In this document: positions 51,811 through 62,500 of the stretch, piece after piece | Numbering within the stretch: the first letter of the stretch is position 1 | Layout of the letters: every line of letters starts with the position of its first letter | NCBI RefSeq assembly: GCF_012273515.2 | Contig: NZ_CP050975.2 | Span: forward strand, 9,238,001 to 9,302,000 | Direction: 5' to 3' | Source: Streptomyces sp. RPA4-2 | Lineage (GTDB): Bacteria > Actinomycetota > Actinomycetes > Streptomycetales > Streptomycetaceae | DNA length: 64,000 nucleotides | The notes under the pieces: model-generated | Databases searched by the model: none | What the model saw: the letters and a program-made list of their open reading frames with translations, nothing else | Told to the model about the DNA's origin: nothing | Position numbers and translations under genes: made by a program

Positions 51811-51932
51811 GACTCTCCTCAGACTGAAAGGACCCGCAAACGTCATGGGAGGACCCAAAACCGGCGCCGCGGGATCGGCGCTGTGTATGGCGACAGTCAA
51901 CGACGGACCCGCCGAACAAACAAACAAGATTT

Positions 51933-51950
51933 AGTAACAAATAAGTTACT
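51933..51950. promoter_or_regulatory. AT-rich palindrome in the divergent promoter region
   Basis: AGTAAC / GTTACT perfect arms with a 6-base AT spacer, in an AT-rich patch (51918-51952) that stands out from the surroundings. It lies about 120 bases upstream of the binding-protein gene. A related word, GAAGT-T-ACTTC, lies at 52145-52155 just before the ROK start. Both are probable operators of that ROK protein. Confidence 0.55.
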
Positions 51951-52160
51951 GCGATCTCGAAGAAAGTCTGATGCGTCCGCTCCAGGTATCTCAAGTGGTT
52001 GCTATGTCATGGTTTGAGTGGAATTGACTCTGCATTGACGCTCTCCCCTTCCTTCGCCTTCCTTCGCGTTTCTTCGCCTTTCTTCGCGAAACCGTTCCCC
52101 GGCGGCAGTATCGGGCGTACTGTCTCCGGCACACCCAACACCGCGGAAGTTACTTCGTAC

Positions 52161-53417
52161 ATGACTGAAATAAGTGCACGGGACCGCAAGGGCACCAAGG
52201 GCGTCTCCCCGAAGGGCACCGCGTCGAAGAGCGCGACCCTCGCCACGCGGGTCCTCGAACTCGTCGCATCAGGACAGGCGTCGTCCCGCGCCGAACTCGC
52301 GCAACTCCTCGGCACGGCCCCCTCCACCATCTCCCTCACCGTGGCCGAGCTGGTCGAGCGCGGGCTCATCGCCGAGGAGGGCACCCAGTCCTCGACCGGA
52401 GGCCGCCCCCGCAGGGTGCTCAGGGCAGGCAGCACCGACGAGTACGCCGTCGCCGCCGACGTCGGCGGCCGCCACGCCCGGATCGGTGTGGTGCTCCCGG
52501 GCAACGGTGTCCGCGACGTCGCCAACGTCTCCTTCGAGATCGCCGACGGTCCCGAGGCCGCCCTGCCGAGACTCGCCGAGCACTTGGAGTCCCTCGCCGA
52601 GCAGCGTGGACGCGACCGGCTCCGGGGCGTCGGACTCTCCCTGCCGGGGCCGGTGGACGTGGCCGCAGGCGCCGTCGTCCTGCCGTCCCGGATGCCCGGC
52701 TGGAACCGCTTCCCGGTCGCTTCCTGGCTGGAGGAGCGCTTCGGGGTCCCGGCCGTCGTCGACAACGACGCCAACTGCATGGCGGTCGGCGAGCAGAGCG
52801 TCAGGCCCGCCGAGCACCGACGGACGATCACGGTGAAGATCGGCTCGGCGATCGGCGCCGGCGTCATCATCGACGGCCACCTCTACCGGGGTGCCACCGG
52901 CGCCGCCGGTGACATCACCCACATCCGTATCGACAGCGGCGCCGACATCCCCTGCTCCTGCGGCAACACCGGCTGCCTGGAGACCGTGGCGTCCGGCGCC
53001 GCGCTCGTCCGCATCCTGCGCGAACGCGGTCTGGACGTCACCAGCACCGAGGACGTCGTCCAGCTCGCCACCGACGCGGACCCGGAAGCCACCCGCGCCG
53101 TCCGCCGGGCCGGCGAGCACCTCGGCCAAGTGCTCGCCGCCAACGTCAACTTCTTCAACCCGGACGCCGTCTATCTCGGCGGCATCCTCTCCACCCTCGA
53201 ACCGTTCGTCGCCGCGGTGCGCAGCCGGCTCTACGACAGCTGCCACCCGCTGGTGACCGAACACCTCACCATCGAGCGGGCCGTACTCGGCGCCGACGCG
53301 GGACTGGCCGGAGTCGGGCTCTTCGCCCTGCAGCGCGCCCTGGCCCGCGCTCTGGGCGATGCCGGCGGCACCGGCGCGGACCGGTTCCACACCCTCACGC
53401 CCCCAAGAAGCGGCTGA
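52161..53417 (+). CDS. ROK family transcriptional regulator
   Basis: A 418-residue repressor. N-terminal winged HTH (SSRAELAQLLGTAPSTISLT, about 38-57) and full ROK domain with VKIGSAIGAGVIIDGHLYRG and zinc motif CSCGNTGCLE. It is divergent from the peptide-type transporter operon and leads the M81/CutC genes, and is the likely regulator of both. The ATG at 52161 has only a weak GGAAG 11 bases upstream and that site overlaps a palindrome, suggesting autoregulation. Confidence 0.9.
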   Translation: MTEISARDRKGTKGVSPKGTASKSATLATRVLELVASGQASSRAELAQLLGTAPSTISLTVAELVERGLIAEEGTQSSTGGRPRRVLRAGSTDEYAVAADVGGRHARIGVVLPGNGVRDVANVSFEIADGPEAALPRLAEHLESLAEQRGRDRLRGVGLSLPGPVDVAAGAVVLPSRMPGWNRFPVASWLEERFGVPAVVDNDANCMAVGEQSVRPAEHRRTITVKIGSAIGAGVIIDGHLYRGATGAAGDITHIRIDSGADIPCSCGNTGCLETVASGAALVRILRERGLDVTSTEDVVQLATDADPEATRAVRRAGEHLGQVLAANVNFFNPDAVYLGGILSTLEPFVAAVRSRLYDSCHPLVTEHLTIERAVLGADAGLAGVGLFALQRALARALGDAGGTGADRFHTLTPPRSG

Positions 53418-53681
53418 CGCCGCTCACCACGTCCCGCCCCGGGCGAACTCCCGTCCCGGACAACGTCCGACGACGCCGAAGCCGTCCGACAACCGGAGCC
53501 GTCCGGCAACTTGCCCCGTGCCGGAAACGAAGTCCTGAAGGAAGCGAAGAAAGTCCGGGGCCCGGGGCCAGGGACCCGCCCGTGGCCGGAGACCGGATCC
53601 CGGGCAGCAGTCCGAGCCTCACGGAAAAAATCTCCCGCACCACCCGCACCACCCACTCCGCATCACCCCGCACGAGGAGCC

Positions 53682-55205
53682 ATGACGCACACCCGCACCG
53701 CCGTCGCCCGCCCCGTCATCGCCGTCGCCGGCCTCGGCATCGAGTCCTCGACCTTCTCTCCCGCCCGCACCGACGCGCCCGCCTTCCATCCCTCGCGCGG
53801 TGCCGGGGTGTTCGACCGATACCCCTTCCTCGCCCCGGGCGAGGAACTGCGCGAAGCCGCCGAATGGCACGGCGCCCTGGTCGGCAAGTCGCTGCCCGGC
53901 GGCACCGTCACCGCCGCCGCCTGGACCGCGCTCACCGACGAACTCATCGAACGTCTCGCCGCGCTGCCCCGGCTGGGCGGTCTCTGGTACGACATCCACG
54001 GCGCCATGACCGTGGAGGGGATCGACGACGCCGAGGCCGCACTACTGGAGCGCATTCGCGCCACCCTCGGCCCGGACGTGATCGTCTCCACCTCGATGGA
54101 CCTGCACGGCAACGTCTCCCGCGAACTCGCCCACCGCAGCGACCTGATCACCTGCTACCGGATGGCCCCGCACGAGGACCACATGGAGACCAAGGAGCGC
54201 GCCGTGCGCAACCTGGTCGAACTGCTGGTCTCCGGCAGCCCTCGCCCGGTCAAGGCGTGGGTGCCGGTCCCCGTGCTGCTGGCCGGCGAGCAGACCTCCA
54301 CCCGGATCGAACCCGCGAAGAGCGTGTACGCGGCGGTCGACGAGGTCGAGGCCACCGACGGCGTGACGGACGCCGCCATCTGGGTCGGGTACGCATGGGC
54401 GGACGAGCCCCGCAACCGCGCCGTCGTGGTCGTCACCGGCGACGACACGGCGGCGGTCTCGGCCGGGGCCGAACGCCTCGCCCGGGGCTTCTGGGAGGCC
54501 CGCCACGACTTCGACTTCGTCGCCCCGACCGGCACCTATGACGAACTCCTCGACGAGGCCCTGGCCTCCGACCAGCGGCCCTACTTCATCAGCGACACAG
54601 GCGACAACCCCACCGCGGGAGGCGCCGGCGACGTCACCTGGGGCCTGACCCGACTGCTGGAACGTCCCGAGTTCCAGAAGGAGGACGGGCCGACCGTCAT
54701 CTACGCCTCGGTGCCCGCTCCCGCCGCGATCGAGACCGCCGTCGCTGCGGGCATCGGCGCCACCGTCACCGTCACCGCCGGCGCGGAGGTCGACGACCGG
54801 CACGCCGGTCCCGTCACCCTCACCGGCGTGGTCCACGCGATCCGGCACGGTGACCGGGACGCCGAGACCGAGGTCGTCATCCGCGTCGGCGGCGTGTACG
54901 CGATCCTCACCAGGCTGCGCAAGCCGTACCACCACGAGCACGACTTCACCGACCTCGACCTCGCGCCGCGTTCCGCCGACATCGTGATCGTCAAGATCGG
55001 TTACCTGGAGCCCGAGCTGTTCGACATGTCGGTCGGCTGGAAGATGGCCCTCACCCCCGGTGGCGTCGACCAGGACCTGGTGCGCCTCGGTCACCGTCGT
55101 ATCCGCCGCCCGATGTTCCCCTTCGACCGTGACATGGCCGCCCCGGACCTGACGGCCCGTATCATCCCGGCTTCCGAGCAGCCGCTGACCGGGGACGACG
55201 AGTGA
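53682..55205 (+). CDS. M81 family metallopeptidase (MlrC-like)
   Basis: A 507-residue cytoplasmic zinc enzyme of the microcystinase C family. Landmarks are GIESSTFSPARTD at the N-terminus, LWYDIHGAMTVEGIDDAEAA, VSTSMDLHGNVS (metal and active-site histidines) and SDTGDNPTAGGAGDVTWGL. Family members cleave linear peptides or amides; most have no known substrate. CGAGGAG precedes the ATG at 53682. The last codon overlaps the GTG of cutC (GTGA). With the peptide-type importer next door, it probably processes the imported compound (inference). Confidence 0.9.
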   Translation: MTHTRTAVARPVIAVAGLGIESSTFSPARTDAPAFHPSRGAGVFDRYPFLAPGEELREAAEWHGALVGKSLPGGTVTAAAWTALTDELIERLAALPRLGGLWYDIHGAMTVEGIDDAEAALLERIRATLGPDVIVSTSMDLHGNVSRELAHRSDLITCYRMAPHEDHMETKERAVRNLVELLVSGSPRPVKAWVPVPVLLAGEQTSTRIEPAKSVYAAVDEVEATDGVTDAAIWVGYAWADEPRNRAVVVVTGDDTAAVSAGAERLARGFWEARHDFDFVAPTGTYDELLDEALASDQRPYFISDTGDNPTAGGAGDVTWGLTRLLERPEFQKEDGPTVIYASVPAPAAIETAVAAGIGATVTVTAGAEVDDRHAGPVTLTGVVHAIRHGDRDAETEVVIRVGGVYAILTRLRKPYHHEHDFTDLDLAPRSADIVIVKIGYLEPELFDMSVGWKMALTPGGVDQDLVRLGHRRIRRPMFPFDRDMAAPDLTARIIPASEQPLTGDDE

Positions 55206-56080
55206 GCGAGCGCACCAGCCGGCCTCTCACCCCGTCCCGGATCGGTGGTGCGGGCCCGGTCCCCGCACCGGCGGCCACTGTCGAGGTTCCCGGACGCGGG
55301 CAGCGCGACCCGGCGGGACGGGCACCGCGGCCCGCACTGGAGATCGCCGTCACCTCACCGGCCGGCGCCCGTGTCGCCCTCGACCACGGAGCCGATCGCG
55401 TCGAACTCTGCACCGGTCTGGAACTGGGCGGTCTGACCCCGTCCGCCGCCCTGGTCGAGGCGGTCGCCGCCGTAGGCCTGCCGGTTCAGGTGCTGGTCCG
55501 CTGCCGACCGGGCGACTTCGTCTACGACGCCGAGGAGACCGCCCTGATGGTCGCCGAGGTGCGGACCGTGATCGCCTCCGGAGCCTCCGGCGTGGTGGTC
55601 GGGGCGCTCACCGCCGACGGCAGCCTCGACACCGCTGCCGTCGCCCGCCTCGCCGCGGCGGCTCACGGCACGGGGCGCCCTGTCGAGGTGACGCTGCACC
55701 GCGCGATCGACGTGTCCGCGGATCCGGTCGCCACCGCCGCGCTGCTGCCCGCCCTGGGGCTCACCAGGGTGCTCACCTCCGGCGGCGCCCCGGCTGCCGG
55801 GCAGGGGCTGACCCGGCTCACCGCCATGGTCGACATCGCGCCCGGTGTGCAGGTGATGGCTGGCGGCGGTGTACGCCCCGCCGACATCCCGGCGTTGACC
55901 GCCGCCGGCGTGGCCGCCGTCCACCTCTCGGCGAAGCGCCGCGCCGAACCCCGACGCGGTGGCGCGTGGATCCCCCTCGGCGCCTCCAGCGCGTCCGCCG
56001 AGCAGGACACCCACTTCGTCACCGACGCGGCGACGGTCGCCGAGGCCAGGAAAATGCTGGAGGCGCGGACGACAGGCTGA
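55202..56080 (+). CDS. cutC: CutC family TIM-barrel protein
   Basis: A 292-residue protein. The CutC TIM barrel begins at about residue 46 (LEIAVTSPAGARVALDHGAD) with the signature RVELCTGLELGGLTPSAALV; a Pro/Arg-rich extension of about 45 residues precedes it. CutC is named for copper homeostasis in E. coli, but that role is disputed and there is no copper gene here. Translational coupling to the M81 peptidase and the nearby importer suggest a catabolic role (inference). A strong terminator follows at 56111-56149. An internal start near residue 45 is possible but has no ribosome site I can see. Confidence 0.9.
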   Translation: MSERTSRPLTPSRIGGAGPVPAPAATVEVPGRGQRDPAGRAPRPALEIAVTSPAGARVALDHGADRVELCTGLELGGLTPSAALVEAVAAVGLPVQVLVRCRPGDFVYDAEETALMVAEVRTVIASGASGVVVGALTADGSLDTAAVARLAAAAHGTGRPVEVTLHRAIDVSADPVATAALLPALGLTRVLTSGGAPAAGQGLTRLTAMVDIAPGVQVMAGGGVRPADIPALTAAGVAAVHLSAKRRAEPRRGGAWIPLGASSASAEQDTHFVTDAATVAEARKMLEARTTG

Positions 56081-56110
56081 CCGCCCCGCGTTCCCTGGAG
56101 CTCTCGCCGT

Positions 56111-56149
56111 CCGGGAGTGTGCGGTCCGCGTCGGACCGCGGACTCCCGG
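56111..56149 (+). terminator. Terminator after cutC
   Basis: Hairpin with stem CCGGGAGT / ACTCCCGG continuing to CGGTCCG / CGGACCG around a 3-base loop, 30 bases after the stop. It ends the ROK-M81-cutC unit. Confidence 0.75.
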
Positions 56150-56387
56150 CAATGACCCCGGCACGCTGAAGCGCACGGGACTGTCAGCGCCGGTAGATCG
56201 GGAACCGCAGCTTGGGAAGCCGCGGGCCTTTGTGGCCGATCCGGGCGCTGGCCTGTTCGGGCGGCTGTGACACGGCCTCGTTGGGCCAGCGTGGTTTCAC
56301 CGTGATTCCCCGCTGTTCCCCGCCAGATCTGGTGCGCTTGTGGTGCGGAGCGGTGCGATGTTCAGTGGCACGCGTTGGAGAACGGAT

Positions 56388-56789
56388 CTACCACTTCCGC
56401 CACTTGTCCGCGAGCTGGTACCGCCCCAGCCCGTGGCGAGCTGTCAGCGCGACTACGTCGACACCGTGCTCGGTGAGCGACGTGTCGATGTAGTCGCACA
56501 ACTGCTCACGCTCGTCGGTCTCGAAGGCGCCACCGTTGTGGGCTTCGTTCACCGTGTTCAGGGCCAGGACGACGCGTTCCACCATGGCAAGGATCTGCGT
56601 GTCACTGGCTTCGGCAAGTCCAGGAAAGTCGCCCTCGAAGGTGTCGAGGACGGCATCGATCGCGGCGAGTAGCTCCTCAGGGAACAGTCCTGCCATGCAC
56701 GCGCAGTCGGGATCAAGCGTGCCGGCGGCAAGCTCCTCGGCTTCGTGAGCTATGCCGTGACGCCAGCTTGTGGTTGGTCTCTCAGCCAT
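56388..56789 (-). CDS. Conserved hypothetical protein, 133 residues
   Basis: Acidic soluble protein with a hydrophobic helical core (LLAAIDAVLDTFEGDFPGLA, ILAMVERVVLALNTVNEAHN) and a Cys-containing loop (DPDCACMAG). No known domain recognised. The ATG at 56789 begins the conserved-looking part; a longer frame to 57131 is Pro/Arg-rich and overlaps the divergent promoter region. Its neighbour on the other strand is a DUF1963-like gene. It could be an immunity or effector-type protein, but nothing in the sequence proves it. Confidence 0.65.
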   Translation of the reverse strand: MAERPTTSWRHGIAHEAEELAAGTLDPDCACMAGLFPEELLAAIDAVLDTFEGDFPGLAEASDTQILAMVERVVLALNTVNEAHNGGAFETDEREQLCDYIDTSLTEHGVDVVALTARHGLGRYQLADKWRKW

Positions 56790-57142
56790 GGGCGGGACCG
56801 TACAGGGCACGACTGACAGCGAGCCCCGCACGATCTGCTCACCTACCATGCGGGCAGCATGCACACGCATGCGAACTACGCCGGCATCGTCGTAGGGCGG
56901 CCGCGCCAGTGCACCGCCCCCTCCCGCCACTCCTTGGCGAGGGGACTTCTTCGTCCCGAAGCACCTGGATGGGGATGCGACCTCGGCTCGGCGTGCTCCC
57001 CACCTGCGCCGACAGCCCGGGTCTGATCGGCGTGTGCGGGGAGGACCCGCGTCGTGCAGCGGGAGGCGGGGCCGGATCCGTCGGCTGTCGGAGGCGGGGG
57101 CTAGGGTCGGCGCCGGACGACTACTCGGCAACCGGGGGACTC
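56790..57142. other. Divergent promoter region
   Basis: About 350 bases between the 133-residue gene (minus) and the DUF1963-like gene (plus). No protein-like frame was seen. The GGGGGA ribosome site for the plus gene is at 57134-57139. Confidence 0.4.
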
Positions 57143-58093
57143 ATGCCGTCAGGACATACGCAGCAGGACACCGAGTACGGCCGGCCGGCCGGACCCCGGG
57201 CGCTGGCGCCGATGCCGTTCGACGTCGAGGCCACCTTTCCGGAGCTGACCGGTACCGCTCGCGAGGTCACTCTCCTGTATCCCCGGGCCGGACAGCCGGG
57301 TCCACATGACAGCTCCATCGGCGGTCCGTTGCTGTGGCCAGCCGACGAGCCCTGGCCGATGTGCACCGAAGCGGACCACTACAAGCCGCTCGCCGCGCCT
57401 GTCGGGCCCGAGCCGGTTGCGATGCTCCCGGTGCTCCAGCTCTACGCCCGCGATGTGCCCGGCCTTGTCTTTCCCCTCGGCACCGACCTGTTGCAGATCC
57501 TGTGGTGCCCGCTCGTCCATCACGACGGGCAGTACGCGGCCAACCCCCGACTGCACTGGCGCAGCACAGTGCTGACAGCCGAAGGCGCCGTTGCAGAGGA
57601 CCCACCCCGCCCGCACACCGTCGAGGAGGACTACCTGCCCCGCCCGTGCACGGTGTCCCCCACACCGGCCGTGGAGTACCCGAACTGGGACCTGCCGGAC
57701 GAGCTAAGCGAGCTGCTCAGGGAGCGGTTCGAGGTGATGGAGGAGGAACGGGGCTACGACTACTGCGAGGTGGCCACCACACGGCAGAGCAAGGTCGGCG
57801 GCTACCCGGGGTGGACCCAACCACCCGACTGGCCCGACTGCACGGGCTGCGGTACCCACATGGATCACCTGCTCAGCGTCACGGCGAGCGAGCCAGGCAG
57901 GGGCCGTTGGCTTCCCCTGGACGACCGGGCGCGCCAAGGCGGGCCCGCGGTACCGTCCTGGCAGGCCGAGGCCGATCCAGATGTCCTCGATGTGTTCGGT
58001 CACGGCATGGACCTGGGCGACCTCGGCGGTATGTACTTCTTCGTCTGCCGCGCCTGCCCGGACACCCCGTACACCCACCGCTACGACTGTTGA
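57143..58093 (+). CDS. DUF1963-like protein
   Basis: A 316-residue soluble protein resembling the DUF1963/YwqG group: the SSIGGPLLWPADEPWPMCTE motif near 55-75, repeated LPVLQLYARDVPG and LQILWCPL strands, and a C-terminal part with conserved GGYPGWTQPPDWPDC and a CxxC pair (DCTGCGTHM, FFVCRACPD) that may bind metal. Function is unknown for the family; some members accompany toxin loci. GGGGGA precedes the ATG by four bases. It is followed by a small CCGCGG / CCGCGG hairpin at 58102-58117. Confidence 0.75.
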   Translation: MPSGHTQQDTEYGRPAGPRALAPMPFDVEATFPELTGTAREVTLLYPRAGQPGPHDSSIGGPLLWPADEPWPMCTEADHYKPLAAPVGPEPVAMLPVLQLYARDVPGLVFPLGTDLLQILWCPLVHHDGQYAANPRLHWRSTVLTAEGAVAEDPPRPHTVEEDYLPRPCTVSPTPAVEYPNWDLPDELSELLRERFEVMEEERGYDYCEVATTRQSKVGGYPGWTQPPDWPDCTGCGTHMDHLLSVTASEPGRGRWLPLDDRARQGGPAVPSWQAEADPDVLDVFGHGMDLGDLGGMYFFVCRACPDTPYTHRYDC

Positions 58094-58101
58094 GAGACCA
58101 C

Positions 58102-58117
58102 CCGCGGCGGGCCGCGG
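58102..58117 (+). terminator. Short hairpin after the DUF1963-like gene
   Basis: CCGCGG / CCGCGG with a CGGG loop, 9 bases after the stop. It is a short stem, tentative. Confidence 0.35.
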
Positions 58118-58251
58118 ATGGGGCACCGGCCCGCAGTACGTCAGCGAGTCCGACTGCCAACCCGCGCCGACCTGGCCGCTGGTGATGTGCTTCCGGACCG
58201 TGGAACCATCCCCTTGAAACCGAGGAGGAGCCAGTGCAGCTGCGCAACGTC

Positions 58252-59034
58252 TCACCGGACGATGTCGATGCCTACGTCCTCTGTGAGCCAGGGGGAGCTG
58301 TCCGTCGACGGGTCGCTGTCGCAGAAGAGGAAGGGATTCCGCTGGCCTTCCAGTCCACAGGAGTCCTCACCCCATGCGTCGAGTGCGTCGATGGCCCGTT
58401 CGCGGCGCTGCCAGCGCTCGCTGGTTCCGAGTACCTCGCAGAGCGGGGGTACCAACGTCGCTCGGTAGGGCAGCAACTCCGCGTCATCCAGGAGCGGGAT
58501 GCATGCTGCGATCGCCGCTTCGCTCACATGCCGGTCGACGTCGTCGACGAAGGCGAACGCGGCTGAGAACAACTGCTGTCGGGTCTGTCGTATGGCGACG
58601 GCCGGCGGATAGTCGTCGAGAGGGAACCCGTGTCGGCGGCTCGCGGTATCGACCGCGTCGGTGACCTCGCCGGCGACCGAGCCGATCCAGGCCAGTAGTT
58701 CGGCCCGCATACAGCCGGGGGCGTCTCGGCGGTACTTGTCGACCGGGAGTGTCGCTCGCGGGTCGGTCAGGATCGCGGCCGCGTAGAGCGCCGTGGGGAC
58801 TGTTGCCTCATAGATCGTGTTCTGGTGGTGCAGGATGCCGTGAACGTAGCCAAGGGCCTTCGTCCGCGCGGTCTGATCTGTGTCCAGCAGCGCTACCAGC
58901 ATCTTGGGTGCGTCCGTCGCCAGTCCATAGGCATGGTTCAGGGCTGCCCAGTTGGTCTGGGTGAGTGTCCATCGCGGGTCGGGCAGATCAGCGGCGGTAG
59001 GAGGCACCTGGTCGTCCCTCACACGATTCGCCAT
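58252..59034 (-). CDS. Hypothetical HEAT-like helical protein
   Basis: A 260-residue soluble protein built of helices with HEAT/armadillo-like spacing: MLVALLDTDQTARTKALGYV, TVPTALYAAAILTDP, MRAELLAWIGSVAGEVTDAV, FSAAFAFVDDVDRHVSEAAI. No signal peptide or catalytic motif. The gene is convergent with the DUF1963-like gene. It may be part of a small accessory cluster with it and the 133-residue gene. Confidence 0.7.
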   Translation of the reverse strand: MANRVRDDQVPPTAADLPDPRWTLTQTNWAALNHAYGLATDAPKMLVALLDTDQTARTKALGYVHGILHHQNTIYEATVPTALYAAAILTDPRATLPVDKYRRDAPGCMRAELLAWIGSVAGEVTDAVDTASRRHGFPLDDYPPAVAIRQTRQQLFSAAFAFVDDVDRHVSEAAIAACIPLLDDAELLPYRATLVPPLCEVLGTSERWQRRERAIDALDAWGEDSCGLEGQRNPFLFCDSDPSTDSSPWLTEDVGIDIVR

Positions 59035-59466
59035 AGGGGTGCAGCGTATTCCTCCGAGCCGGTCCTGATCAGCAGTCGGCCCAGATCATCGCGTGGGGAG
59101 CCACTGAGGCTCAGCACCTCCGTGAGTCGGAGGAACGTCGTACGGCTGACTCCGCGGCTCCGGTCGTCGTTCTCGAACTCGTCGAGCTGGGACCTGCACC
59201 GACGACGAGGAAGAGGAGTTCGGTCGCCTCGTCGCGACTCTCGACGACCCGCTTGCCGCCCTCGCAGCCGCCGAAGACATCAGTGGAGCGGCACGCGGAC
59301 GGTGGGTCAACGCCGACCTGGTCCAGGACGAGTTTCACGACTACGTGGTGGCCAGACGGCCGGAAGACAGCTCACCAATTGGAAACCCCTGGCCCGTGCC
59401 TCCGCCCAGACTTTCGACGCGCCGGAGTGGTCTCGCCGAGCATCCTGGGCGTCGCCGGACGACGCG
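59035..59466. other. Intergenic region with a coding-like fragment
   Basis: About 430 bases. On the plus strand near 59195-59360 one frame reads DDEEEEFGRLVATLDDPLAA, then RGRWVNADLVQDEFHDYVVA, with natural composition and strong GC3 bias but no start codon before it and no match after it. It looks like a fragment of a lost gene. Confidence 0.4.
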
Positions 59467-59500
59467 GCGGGTGCCAGGGTCCGAAGACCCTGGCACCCGC
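59467..59500 (-). terminator. Terminator of the secreted protease gene
   Basis: Perfect 15-base stem GCGGGTGCCAGGGTC / GACCCTGGCACCCGC with a CGAA tetraloop, 46 bases beyond the protease stop codon. Confidence 0.8.
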
Positions 59501-59546
59501 CTCGCTCAGGCCGGGACGATGCACGTCACCGGTGTTTGTCGGTGGA

Positions 59547-62500
59547 TCACTTGGGGCCGGGCTGCAGGAACGCGCGGACCACGGTCTGCTGGACACTGTT
59601 GCCGGCCGCGTCCGTTGCGGTCACCCGCAGGGTCACGTACGCGTCGCCGTGAATGTACGACGGCCGCTGCAGGTTGGCGATGAACTGCCCGTCGCTGCCG
59701 CGCCGCGCCGTGTGCACCGTCGTCCAGTTCTTCCCGTCCTCGAAGGACGCCTCGACCTTCAGCTTCACCCCCCGCGGAGCGGACATGCCGTCCTGCATAC
59801 GGACGTTGACACCGAGCGTGTGCATGCGCGCCCGGCTCACCGCGTTCTGGGCGTTGACCGGTACGTTGTAGTCGAGCTGGAGCAGCGGCAGCATGGTCGC
59901 GCCTGCCGTGGTGTCCGAGTGGAACGTCCACGACGTGTGCGCGTCGGTGGCGAAGTGCCAGTCGTCCGATTCGCGGGCCGTCGTCAGGTCCAGAGCGTAT
60001 GTGGCCTTGCCCGGGGGCACCTCCATGTTGCCCCAGGCGCCGTTGTCGGACGTGGCGATCTGCTTCCCATTGCGGTACAGCACCGCTGTGGCCGTGTCGG
60101 GCACCGGGAAGGGCCCGCTGTCGTTCACGGTGGCGTCACCGACACCGCCGCCGAAGGACGGCAGCTCGGAGAACGACCAGTGACCAGTGCCGGAGTCGTT
60201 GAACTCCGGCACGTACACCGACAGGGTGTCGCCGTTGCGCACCGACTTCATGGCGAAGCCGCGCGGGATCGACGGTCGGACCACCGCTCCGAACCATCGC
60301 TCCGTGGCGTGCTGGCCGGGCCGGTAGGTGTGCGGGGAGTCGTGCGACCCGGCCTGCAAGGCGAAGTCGGGGATCCAGACGACGTTGTGGTGCACCATGT
60401 GGTTCCACAGCGTGTCCTCGGCGCTGCTCACGTACTCGACGCGGGTCTGGCCCACCGGCACGTAGCGGCTGTACTGGTTCCACGCCGTGTCCTCGTACGG
60501 CCGCCATGCGAACCGCTGCTCACTCGCCCAGGCCGAGTCGCCGGTGCGGGTGTACGTGGCGCTGACCTGCGCGGTGTTTCGATCCGAGACGGTGTAGACC
60601 ATCTGCTGGGGGATGGAGCCCTTCGAGACCGGCATCACGTCGTACAGATACGGGCTGTTCACCGTGCCGGAGAACTCCAGCGTCGTGGTGCCCTTCTTGA
60701 TGCGATCCAGCAGGGCGCCCCCGTTCTTCCAGTTGGTCCGCATCGAGGGCAGCTCCAACCGGTCACCGTCCGGCTGCCACCTGGTCCAGGCGGCGCCCCC
60801 GGCCGGGTCCCAGGCGAAAAGCACCGCCTTGGCCCCGGCCGCCGCCGCGAGCCGTGAGAAGCCGGCGTAGTCGCCCGTGGGCCACACGTACCGGGCCACG
60901 GCCAACTTGCCGCGCACGTTGCCGAGTTTGGGCGCCGTCACGGACCCGGCGTCCACGGCGGTCAGCCGTGCGCCCCGGTCCCCGAAGACCGGGGAGAGCG
61001 GCTCGTAGTACGGGGTGAATCCCTGCGAGCTGCCGGAAATTTTCGCCCGCAGCTGCGGGGCCACCATCTGCCAGCGCGAGTGGTACTCGAAGGCGCCGTC
61101 GGTGACCGGAGCGGTGGGGCTGATGTAGAGGTGATTGACGGTGTCGAAGTACAGGGCGCCCTGGAGCAGGCCGTGACCGTCGATCTCGCGGTGCAGCATG
61201 GTGCTGATGACGCCGTGCTGCTCGGCGGGCCGGGGTGTGCGGATCTTCACTTCGGTGACATCGGCGGCGTTCAGCGTCACCGTCATGTCCTTGGTGACCT
61301 TCACTTCGGGGACGACGATGTCGCCCACCTGGTCGCCGTCCGACGTCGTGTCGTAGAAGCCGGAGTTGAGGTAGTACGTGCCTTCTTCCAGGACGGCGAC
61401 CGCCGCGTCCCTGTCGGTGTACTGCGCCCAGCCGGCGGGGCTCCAGATGTTCGGCAGCGCGCCGGGCACGACCTTGCCGTTACGGTCCCGGACGACCACG
61501 GTCAGCCGGTGTTGCGGGGCGTGCACCACGAGGGAGACCGTGGTGTGCGCCACCACTTCGCCGGTCGCGGACTTCGCGGTGACGTAGCCGTAGAAGCCGC
61601 CGCGGATGGCGTGCGCCGCGTCGGTGCGCAGCGGCACGTCGGCGGTGGCGCCGGCGGCGAGTTGCACGGTGTCGGAGCCCAGGCTGACCACTCCGGCAGG
61701 GAGCGCCTTCCCGGATTCGGTGGCCAGGTCGGCCGCCAGGGAGAGGATGATCGGGTGGTCACCTGTGTTGGTGTAGTGAAGGGTGGCCGCCTGCTGCTGT
61801 CCCGCGGCGCCGCCGATCTGGAGCGGGGCGAGAGTGACGGAGCCGGTGGCCGTGACCGGACCGATGGCCGCCGCCAGGTCGATGCGACCGCCGCCCTGCT
61901 CGCTCACCTTGGTGCCAGGAACCGTGTGAGCGGTGCTGGTCAGGGCGTCCTTGAGCTGCTGCGCCTGCCAGTCGGGGTGCTGCTGGGCCAAAAGGGCGGC
62001 AGCGCCGGCGACGTGCGGGGTGGCCATGGAGGTCCCGGACAGCGCGATGTAGTTGGCGTCGACCGGGTCGCCCAGGGTGGTACCGGCCGCGCGGGCGGCG
62101 ACGATGCCGACCCCGGGGGCGGTCACGTCGGGCTTGACCGCCCCGTCGCCGAAGCGCGGGCCGCGGCTGGAGAACGGAGCGAGCGAGTCGTCGCGGTCGA
62201 CGGCCCCCACGGTCAGCGCGGAGTCGGCCGCTCCCGGCGTGCCGACGGTGGACGCCCCTGGGCCGTCGTTGCCCGCCGCGACGACGAACAGCGTGCCGGT
62301 GGAGTCGGTCAGGGTGTTGACGGCCTCGCTCAGCGGGTCGGTGCCGTCGGTCTCGATGGACGCGCCGAGGCTCATGTTGACGACCTTGGCGTGCTCGGCG
62401 GTCGCCCACTCCATGCCGGCGATGATGCCCGACTCGTCGCCGGATCCGCTGTCGTCCAGCACCTTGCCGATCAGCAGGTCGGCCTTGGGCGCGACACCCT

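Noticed and set aside
52045..52090. CTTCGC-type pyrimidine repeats before the ROK start as a regulatory repeat
   Set aside because: The units are imperfect and irregular (ccttccttcgc, gtttcttcgc, ctttcttcgc); they are more likely simple low-complexity sequence in the promoter region.
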